DNA of 5,456 bases from Parcubacteria group bacterium GW2011_GWA2_45_30 (GTDB lineage Bacteria; Patescibacteriota; Minisyncoccia; Sungbacterales; HO2-52-23): assembly GCA_001001625.1 (NCBI GenBank), contig LCKU01000034.1:1-5456 (forward strand). Reading direction: 5' to 3'. Below the pieces are notes generated by a model, which saw nothing but the letters and a program-made list of their open reading frames with translations, was not told the DNA's origin and made no database searches. Of this stretch, positions 1-3,960 are shown in pieces. How positions within the stretch are numbered: the stretch's first letter is position 1; the number at the start of each line of letters is the position of its first letter. The position numbers were made by a program, and so were the translations under genes.

Positions 1-77
1 TTAAACCGCATAAAGGCATCAACAATCGTACTCCAATGGAACAACTTATCAATTATTTTTATCCGCAGGAACTGTGA
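1..77 (+). CDS. C-terminal end of an integrase-type (DDE) transposase, partial
   Basis: The third reading frame is open from the window edge and ends at TGA 75-77. It encodes 24 residues that include KPHKGINNRTPMEQL. The pattern [RK]-P-H-x-G-[IL]-N-x-[RK]-T-P-x-E is typical of the extreme C-terminus of IS3/IS481-like transposases with an rve integrase core, just after the catalytic glutamate helix. Only this tail lies in the window, so the catalytic residues, the IS family and the intactness of the element cannot be judged. It could be the end of a complete insertion sequence or a leftover fragment. It sits about 30 nt upstream of hicB, so the toxin-antitoxin pair abuts mobile DNA. The call rests on a short but characteristic motif. 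Confidence 0.6.
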   Translation, partial: KPHKGINNRTPMEQLINYFYPQEL

Positions 78-108
78 ACAACGCGACTAGTTCCTACAAC
101 TTGTTGTA
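67..108 (+). promoter_or_regulatory. Paired inverted repeats before hicB, possible operator or leader hairpin
   Basis: AGGAACT (67-73) and AGTTCCT (89-95) form a perfect 7-bp inverted repeat with a 15-nt loop. Immediately next to it, TACAAC-TT-GTTGTA (95-108) is a perfect palindrome with a 2-bp spacer that runs into the A of the hicB start codon. The first repeat overlaps the transposase stop. Two dyads stacked against a toxin-antitoxin start suggest an operator, a structured leader, or the terminal inverted repeat of the upstream element. Nothing here chooses between these. No convincing Shine-Dalgarno sequence is visible ahead of ATG 108. Confidence 0.3.
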
Positions 109-374
109 TGAAATCATCAACCAAGAAATATCTCGAATATAGGATTCTAATCACGTCGGATGTGCGTACCGGTGAAAAAAAAAGTTGTTTTACCGCTATG
201 GTTCCGATATTGGGAATTGCGACGGATGGGGATACGGTTGGTGGAGCTTTTGAAAATATTAAGAAAATGATTGAGTTTCATTTGGAGGCGCTTCGCAAAG
301 AAGGGCAGCCGATTCCGGAGGAACGGGTTACGGACGAGTTTATAACCACCGCGCGCGTGGCAGTGCCGGCGTAA
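108..374 (+). CDS. hicB: HicB-family antitoxin
   Basis: This 88-residue protein matches the HicB antitoxin pattern. There is an N-terminal beta strand (about 8-16), a strand entering the MVPILG segment (31-36, equivalent to the family's xPxLxG), then the T-D-G-D-T motif (39-43). A helix (45-65, AFENIKKMIEFHLEALRK) and GQPIPEE (67-72) follow. HicB folds like a partly degraded RNase H and binds HicA to block its active site. The C-terminus (73-88) is short, and I see no ribbon-helix-helix or helix-turn-helix domain, so self-repression by HicB is not evident. The gene precedes hicA by 7 nt, the reverse of the hicA-hicB order in E. coli; both orders occur in nature. The start at ATG 108 gives a full domain. 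Confidence 0.85.
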   Translation: MKSSTKKYLEYRILITSDVRTGEKKSCFTAMVPILGIATDGDTVGGAFENIKKMIEFHLEALRKEGQPIPEERVTDEFITTARVAVPA

Positions 375-381
375 TATTTTT

Positions 382-600
382 ATGGCCAGCCGTGAAATTC
401 TTCCGAAAGACGCAGTAAAAGCCCTATCTAAGTTGGGCTTTTTCGTTTCGCATAGAAAAGGCAGTCATGTTCAGTTGAAACACGGTGACGGAAGAAGAGT
501 AACAATTGCAATTCATCCTAAACCATTATCGCTAGGCACGTTATCAATTATTTTGCGGCAAGCCGAAATTACCAGGAAAAAACTTGATGAAGTACTCTGA
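382..600 (+). CDS. hicA: HicA-family mRNA interferase toxin
   Basis: This 72-residue protein has the double-stranded-RNA-binding-like fold signature of HicA. It shows an N-terminal helix (6-18), then GFFVSHRKGSHVQLKH (19-34) containing the G-S-H motif whose His29 is the expected catalytic residue. The strand RRVTIAIHP (38-46) follows, then the helix start LGTLSIILRQAEI (51-63), matching the family's GTL-x-x-I-L-[RK]-Q-[AS]-x-[IL]. HicA toxins bind translating mRNA and cleave it, and are neutralised by HicB encoded just upstream. Length is normal (family about 60-80 residues) and no key residue is missing, so the toxin looks intact. The start is ATG 382, 7 nt after the hicB stop, implying co-transcription. 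The last 14-17 nt overlap the start of ybeY. The stop is TGA. Confidence 0.88.
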   Translation: MASREILPKDAVKALSKLGFFVSHRKGSHVQLKHGDGRRVTIAIHPKPLSLGTLSIILRQAEITRKKLDEVL

Positions 601-955
601 AACAATAATTAAATTATTACCGATTTCATTGAGAAATAAGTTGCCGCACAAAATTGTTGTTGCGGAGGTAGATAAGCGAGAGTCGCAACGGCTTAATCGC
701 AAATATCGCAGAAAAGATAAACCCACTAATGTCCTTTCCTTCCGCTATGGTTCCGAATATGGTGAAATAATTGTATGTCCGGTGGTTATTCGCAAAGAGG
801 CCAAAGAGCAAGGAAATACCTATAAATACCAGATGACATGGATGATTTTGCATGGTATATTACATTTGGTGGGAATACATCACGAAAAATCCAAAAAGAT
901 GGCGGAGAGGATCGGGGGGCTGGAGAGGCAAATACTCCACAAATTGTTCAGCTAA
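584..955 (+). CDS. ybeY: Endoribonuclease YbeY (rRNA maturation factor), short form
   Basis: YbeY is a zinc metallo-endoribonuclease that acts in 16S rRNA 3'-end maturation and ribosome quality control. The sequence shows the diagnostic N-x-x-YR-x-x-DKPTNVLSF block (residues 38-53, with the conserved Arg42) and the zinc motif HGILHLVGIHHE (90-101), giving ligands His90, His94 and His100. The position normally Asp before the third ligand (GYDH) is His99. GEIIV (60-64) replaces the usual GDI-V. At 123 residues it is shorter than the usual 150 or so: about 17 residues, including the first strand, are missing before Asn38, and the loop after VLSF is tight. The start is TTG 584 or, more simply, ATG 587. 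Both lie inside hicA in another frame, so translation is probably coupled to the toxin-antitoxin transcript. Confidence 0.88.
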   Translation: MMKYSETIIKLLPISLRNKLPHKIVVAEVDKRESQRLNRKYRRKDKPTNVLSFRYGSEYGEIIVCPVVIRKEAKEQGNTYKYQMTWMILHGILHLVGIHHEKSKKMAERIGGLERQILHKLFS

Positions 956-979
956 GTGAAATATAAAATCCGGAGAGCA

Positions 980-1064
980 CAAAACCCAAACACGCGCAAA
1001 GCCCAAACTAAACAATAGTGTTTGTGTTCTGTGTTTTTAGTTTTTGTGTTTTGTTTGGGTTTTG
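980..1064. repeat. Imperfect inverted repeat in a G/T-rich spacer
   Basis: The 171-nt gap between ybeY and ftsA holds a perfect 13-bp inverted repeat: CAAAACCCAAACA at 980-992 and its complement at 1052-1064. The arms extend inward imperfectly, with AAACTA at 1005-1010 opposite TAGTTT at 1038-1043. A second copy of the C/A-type word, GCCCAAA at 1001-1007, can pair with TTTGGGC at 1075-1081. From 1018 to about 1086 the + strand is almost purely G and T, with repeated GTGTTTT words. It may be an intergenic repeat element, a transcript-end hairpin for ybeY, or both. There is no T-run directly after the stem, so I do not call it an intrinsic terminator. Confidence 0.55.
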
Positions 1065-1083
1065 GTTCCTGTGTTTTGGGCGT

Positions 1084-1112
1084 TTAGAAAATATTTTTTT
1101 CGAATTTATAAC
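1084..1112 (+). promoter_or_regulatory. Possible ftsA promoter
   Basis: TATAAC at 1107-1112 matches the -10 consensus at five of six positions. TTAGAA at 1084-1089, 17 bp upstream, is a poor -35 (three of six). The expected transcription start would fall about 10 nt before the GTG of ftsA, leaving a very short leader, which would fit the absence of a Shine-Dalgarno sequence. The surrounding DNA is AT-rich, so a chance match is quite possible. Confidence 0.3.
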
Positions 1113-1127
1113 TTGTTTTAAATCAAC

Positions 1128-2366
1128 GTGGCCAAAAATATCATTGTAGCATTGGACGTCGGCACTTCCACGGTGCAGGCCGTGATTGCCGAAAAAAGAA
1201 AGGGTGAGGAAAACCCGCGGGTTTTAGGTGTGGGCGTCGCGCCCTCGCGCGGGGTGAGGCGCGGAGTAGTGGTGGATTGTGATGATGCAAGTTCTGTCAT
1301 CCGCACGGTCATGGATGATGCGCGTAAAGCCGCCGGGGTCCAGGCGCGTTCGGTCTGGCTTACGGTCGGCGGCGCGCATGTTTCGGTTTCCTCGTCGCGC
1401 GGCATCATTGCCGTATCGCGCGCGGATGGAGAGATTTCTCCCGAGGATGTAAAGCGTGCCATTGCCGCGGCTGAAACCTTTATTCCTAAAAATCCTAATC
1501 GTGAAATTTTGCATATGATTCCGCGCGATTTTCGGGTTGATTCTGAAGCCGGAATCAAAGATCCGATAGGCATGCACGGGGTGCGGCTGGAAGTAGATAC
1601 ATTGATTGTTGATTGTTCGCGGCCGTTTTTGAAAAATCTTTTCAAATGCGTTGAGGGCGCGGGGCTTAAGGTTGTTGATTATGTTTTCTCGCCCCTGGCC
1701 GCGGCTGAAGCCGTGCTTACCAAGCGCCAGAAAGAATTAGGCGTGATGCTTTTGGATGTAGGCGGGGGTACGGCAAGTTTTATGGTTTTTGAAGAAGGCG
1801 TTCCGATCCACGCGGGCGTTCTGCCTATTGGCGGAGGGCATATCACCAATGATGTTGCCATCGGGTTTCGCACGGATGTGGATGTGGCGGAGAAAATTAA
1901 ATTGGTGTACGGGACATGCCTCTCCGGCGAACTTCCCCGGCGGGAAAATATCCGGTTAGCCGAATTCGTGGAGGGGGAGTCATCCCTTTATTCGCGGCGA
2001 GAACTTGCCGAAATTATCGAAGCGCGGCTCCGCGACATTTTTGAGCTTTTGCAAAAAGAACTCCGTAAAATAAATCGCGTATCGCTTCTGCCCGGCGGGG
2101 TGGTGGTGGTTGGCGGATCCTCGGCCATCAAAGGAATACTTGATCTGACCAAGCGCGAGATGAAGCTTCCGGTTTCTATCGGTGTTCCGCAGGAGTTTGA
2201 GGCGGAGGATGAAGAAAAAGCATCAGCTTTGGCTGCGGCACTGGGTTTGGTGCGTTGGGCCGGCGCGCGGGAAGATGCCGCTGGAGGACTTTGGCTGCAG
2301 GGGCGTAAATTCGGCGACTTTTCTGGAGGCAAAATAGTGAAGTGGTTGAAAGCATTTCTGCCGTGA
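1128..2366 (+). CDS. ftsA: Cell division protein FtsA
   Basis: FtsA is the actin-like ATPase that tethers FtsZ filaments to the inner face of the membrane and recruits later divisome proteins. The 412-residue product has the family layout. Phosphate-1 loop is ALDVGTSTVQAVIAE (8-22), followed by the FtsA-specific 1C subdomain (about 85-165, including HMIPRDFRVD at 129-138). Phosphate-2 is MLLDVGGGTASF (207-218). PIGGGHITNDVA follows at 233-244, and the adenosine motif is GVVVVGGSSAIKG (324-336). The C-terminus, KIVKWLKAFL (402-411), is an amphipathic membrane-targeting helix, so membrane attachment looks intact. Length is normal. The start is GTG 1128; it lacks an obvious ribosome binding site but gives the expected N-terminus. 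The stop is TGA. ftsZ follows after 181 nt, the usual partner order. Confidence 0.95.
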   Translation: MAKNIIVALDVGTSTVQAVIAEKRKGEENPRVLGVGVAPSRGVRRGVVVDCDDASSVIRTVMDDARKAAGVQARSVWLTVGGAHVSVSSSRGIIAVSRADGEISPEDVKRAIAAAETFIPKNPNREILHMIPRDFRVDSEAGIKDPIGMHGVRLEVDTLIVDCSRPFLKNLFKCVEGAGLKVVDYVFSPLAAAEAVLTKRQKELGVMLLDVGGGTASFMVFEEGVPIHAGVLPIGGGHITNDVAIGFRTDVDVAEKIKLVYGTCLSGELPRRENIRLAEFVEGESSLYSRRELAEIIEARLRDIFELLQKELRKINRVSLLPGGVVVVGGSSAIKGILDLTKREMKLPVSIGVPQEFEAEDEEKASALAAALGLVRWAGAREDAAGGLWLQGRKFGDFSGGKIVKWLKAFLP

Positions 2367-2416
2367 CTTGTTGAAAGTATGGGGATAAACGGTGGAATAT
2401 GTGCTTGCTTGTTAAC

Positions 2417-2445
2417 TTGTCAGGATTAGAGGCGTATGCTACCTT
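2417..2445 (+). promoter_or_regulatory. Candidate ftsZ promoter with extended -10
   Basis: TTGTCA (2417-2422) matches the -35 consensus at five of six positions. After a 17-bp spacer comes TACCTT (2440-2445), a weak -10 helped by TG at 2437-2438, the extended -10 position. Transcription would begin near 2452, giving a leader of about 95 nt ahead of the proposed ftsZ start. That leader would contain a small hairpin and the palindromic heptamer array. An alternative start closer to the gene could use TATATT at 2530-2535. Confidence 0.4.
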
Positions 2446-2449
2446 GAGG

Positions 2450-2463
2450 GCGTAAATATACGC
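2450..2463 (+). other. Small hairpin at the predicted 5' end of the ftsZ leader
   Basis: GCGTA (2450-2454) and TACGC (2459-2463) form a perfect 5-bp stem around the 4-nt loop AATA. It coincides with the start site expected from the upstream candidate promoter, where a 5'-terminal hairpin could protect the mRNA. It is short enough to be chance. Confidence 0.3.
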
Positions 2464-2471
2464 GGATACGG

Positions 2472-2539
2472 AACGAATTTATTTAACGAATATAAACGAA
2501 TTCGTTTTAATTCGTTAGAATATTCGTTTTATATTCGTG
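2472..2539. repeat. Palindromic array of AACGAAT / ATTCGTT heptamers upstream of ftsZ
   Basis: AACGAAT occurs at 2472-2478, 2485-2491 and 2495-2501. Its complement ATTCGTT occurs at 2500-2506, 2510-2516 and 2522-2528, with a six-of-seven match at 2533-2539. Successive sites are mostly 10-13 bp apart, about one helical turn. The centre is a perfect 14-bp palindrome (2494-2507). The dyad extends to 2482-2519, 38 bp with only two unpaired positions and one G-T pair. It ends 9 nt before the proposed ftsZ start codon. It could be a multi-site operator for an ftsZ regulator, a cruciform or mRNA hairpin, or a dispersed intergenic repeat. I do not recognise it as a described binding site. Confidence 0.65.
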
Positions 2540-2547
2540 TTTCTATC

Positions 2548-3660
2548 ATTCCACAATTAAAACCTGACATCGAATCATATGCCAGAATTAAGGTGGTGGG
2601 CGTAGGCGGCGGCGGCGGAAAAGCCGTGACCCGCATGATTGACCATAAAACCAATGGGGTTGATTTTATTGCCATAAATACCGATGCGCAGGATCTTCAT
2701 CTCACTAAAGCCAAAACCAAAATTCATATCGGCAAGAATTTAACCAAGGGGCTGGGCGCCGGCATGAATCCGGAAATAGGCCGGCAGGCGGCCGAAGAAA
2801 ATCGTGACGAGATCCATGAAATTTTGAAAGGTGCCGATATGGTATTTTTAACCTGTGGGCTCGGCGGAGGAACCGGAACTGGAGCATCTCCGATCGTGGC
2901 CGAGGTTGCCCGAGATGCCGGGTCTTTGGTCATTGGAGTAGTTACAAAACCATTTAGTTTTGAAGGTGTTCAGCGCGGAAAAATTGCCGAAGACGGCTGG
3001 CATAAATTAAAAGATCGCGTGGATGCGCTGATTACCATTCAAAATGACCGCCTGCTTAATGTTATTACTAAAGACACATCGCTTTTAAATGCGTTTGTTA
3101 TTTGCGATGATGTTTTGCGCCAGGCCGTGCAGGGAATTGCGGATTTAATTATTACTCCCGGTGTCATAAATGTGGATTTTGCGGATGTGCGCGCCATCAT
3201 GCAGGATGCCGGGTCGGCTCTCATGGGCGTAGGATACGGAACAGGCGAGGACAGGGCAGTTACCGCAGCTAAATCCGCGGTCGGATCGCCTTTGCTTGAA
3301 TTATCCATTAACGGCGCGCGCGGAGTGCTTTTTAATATCTCGGGCGGATCGGATCTTACCATGTGGGAAATTAATGAAGCGGCCAAAGTCATCACCGAGT
3401 CCATTGACCGCGAGGCCAAGGTTATTTTTGGGGCGGTGGAGGATGAACGCCTGAAAAAAGGGGAGATTAAAATTACGGTGATTGCCACCGGGTTTAATCC
3501 CAACGGAATAAATAACAACAATAATTTGCGTTTGCCTTTGCATCGGGAAGAAAGACAAGAGCAGAAAAAACCCGGACCAGGAGAAAAACAATCACAGCCG
3601 CAATTGGAGGAGAGTGAGTGGGATGCCGTGCCGGCTTTTTTGCGGAGAAAGGGGAAATAA
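2548..3660 (+). CDS. ftsZ: Cell division protein FtsZ, with an apparent ATT start
   Basis: FtsZ is the tubulin-like GTPase that forms the cytokinetic ring. From ATT 2548 the product is 370 residues and begins MPQLKPDIESYARIKVVGV, the expected N-terminus. Motifs are the glycine loop GVGGGGGK (18-25), the tubulin signature GGGTGTG (106-112), and the T7 catalytic loop NVDFADV (208-214) with Asp210 and Asp213. A variable linker, rich in Asn, Glu and Gln, spans about 325-365. The last residues, EWDAVPAFLRRK, form the conserved terminal peptide that binds FtsA. No in-frame ATG, GTG or TTG exists between the stop at 2413 and GTG 2593; starting at 2593 would remove residues leading into the first strand. 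No Shine-Dalgarno sequence is visible. The Asn that normally follows the glycine run (GGNAV) is Lys25 here. Identity is certain; the start codon is inferred from family conservation. Confidence 0.95.
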   Translation: MPQLKPDIESYARIKVVGVGGGGGKAVTRMIDHKTNGVDFIAINTDAQDLHLTKAKTKIHIGKNLTKGLGAGMNPEIGRQAAEENRDEIHEILKGADMVFLTCGLGGGTGTGASPIVAEVARDAGSLVIGVVTKPFSFEGVQRGKIAEDGWHKLKDRVDALITIQNDRLLNVITKDTSLLNAFVICDDVLRQAVQGIADLIITPGVINVDFADVRAIMQDAGSALMGVGYGTGEDRAVTAAKSAVGSPLLELSINGARGVLFNISGGSDLTMWEINEAAKVITESIDREAKVIFGAVEDERLKKGEIKITVIATGFNPNGINNNNNLRLPLHREERQEQKKPGPGEKQSQPQLEESEWDAVPAFLRRKGK

Positions 3661-3667
3661 CTCATTT

Positions 3668-3836
3668 ATTGGTTCCCGCCCCGCCCCCGAAAAAGACGCT
3701 CAGCGGAATTAAGTCTTTGAATTTTTAAACCATTGCTTCGCTAAGCGTCTGGGCCGCAACAAATTTCCGGATCATCACATACTCCGCATTATCAGCGGCC
3801 CTCCCGATTCTTTTTCAAGGGCGCGGCTCAACCAAT
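3668..3836 (+). ncRNA. Candidate structured RNA or inverted-repeat element between ftsZ and comEC
   Basis: The 300-nt gap after ftsZ has no protein gene that I can see, but it has nested pairing potential. The outer stem pairs ATTGGTT (3668-3674) with AACCAAT (3830-3836). It continues inward with CCGCCCC (3681-3687) against GGGCGCGG (3819-3826, one bulge) and GAAAAAGA (3689-3696) against TCTTTTTC (3809-3816). Inside sit two directly abutting hairpins: 3694-3706 with 3738-3750 (AGACGCT/AGCGTCT core, one mismatch, one G-U), and GGGCCGC (3751-3757) with GCGGCCC (3795-3801). Positions 3694-3696 are claimed by two helices, so not all can form at once. A terminator follows 10 nt later. It could be an independent small RNA, a structured ftsZ 3' UTR, or a short non-coding mobile repeat. 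I find no tRNA, tmRNA, SRP or RNase P hallmark. Confidence 0.45.
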
Positions 3837-3846
3837 CCAACTCGCT

Positions 3847-3868
3847 ACGGCGCTTTCCGCCGTTTTTT
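3847..3868 (+). terminator. Intrinsic terminator
   Basis: ACGGCG (3847-3852) pairs perfectly with CGCCGT (3858-3863) around the 5-nt loop CTTTC. A run of six T (3863-3868, the first within the stem) follows directly. This is a textbook factor-independent terminator on the + strand. It would end transcription from ftsZ or from the candidate structured RNA. Confidence 0.8.
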
Positions 3869-3889
3869 ATTGTGTGGTTTTCTTAATGT

Positions 3890-3909
3890 AGGTGCTTCGC
3901 GCCTTTTTT
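3890..3909 (+). terminator. Second intrinsic terminator in tandem
   Basis: AGGTGC (3890-3895) pairs with GCGCCT (3899-3904), with one G-U pair and the loop TTC, and runs into a T tract (3904-3909). It lies 21 nt after the first terminator, so transcription from the division genes appears to be stopped twice before comEC. This suggests comEC has its own promoter. Confidence 0.65.
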
Positions 3910-3960
3910 GATTGGCCGACTTTTATTGATTTTATTTTGATTTCGCGCTACGAGTTGAGT

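Noticed and set aside
980..1086. CRISPR array or tandem repeat in the G/T-rich spacer
   Set aside because: The repeated words are short and irregular, with no constant repeat-spacer period.
2579..2605. ATG at 2579 as the ftsZ start, possibly with a lost base (M-P-E-L-K-V-V-G)
   Set aside because: It is out of frame with ftsZ and stops after eight codons. The in-frame reading from ATT 2548 gives a full family-like N-terminus without assuming an error. It remains a minor alternative if reads show an extra A near 2590.
1118..3665. Several long minus-strand open frames opposite ftsA and ftsZ
   Set aside because: They mirror strongly conserved plus-strand genes, their translations are rich in Ser, Thr, Pro and Arg without recognisable domains, and codon shadowing explains their length.
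3892..3960. GTG 3892 as the comEC start, adding 23 residues
   Set aside because: It lies inside the second terminator stem, and the extra residues do not resemble a ComEC N-terminus. ATG 3961 leads straight into the first membrane segment.
3661..3960. A known RNA gene (tRNA, tmRNA, SRP RNA, RNase P RNA) in the ftsZ-comEC gap
   Set aside because: I looked on both strands for a T-loop GGTTCRA, the SRP apical GGAAG pattern, the RNase P GAGGAAAGTC block and tmRNA ends, and found none. Only an unclassified structured candidate is reported.
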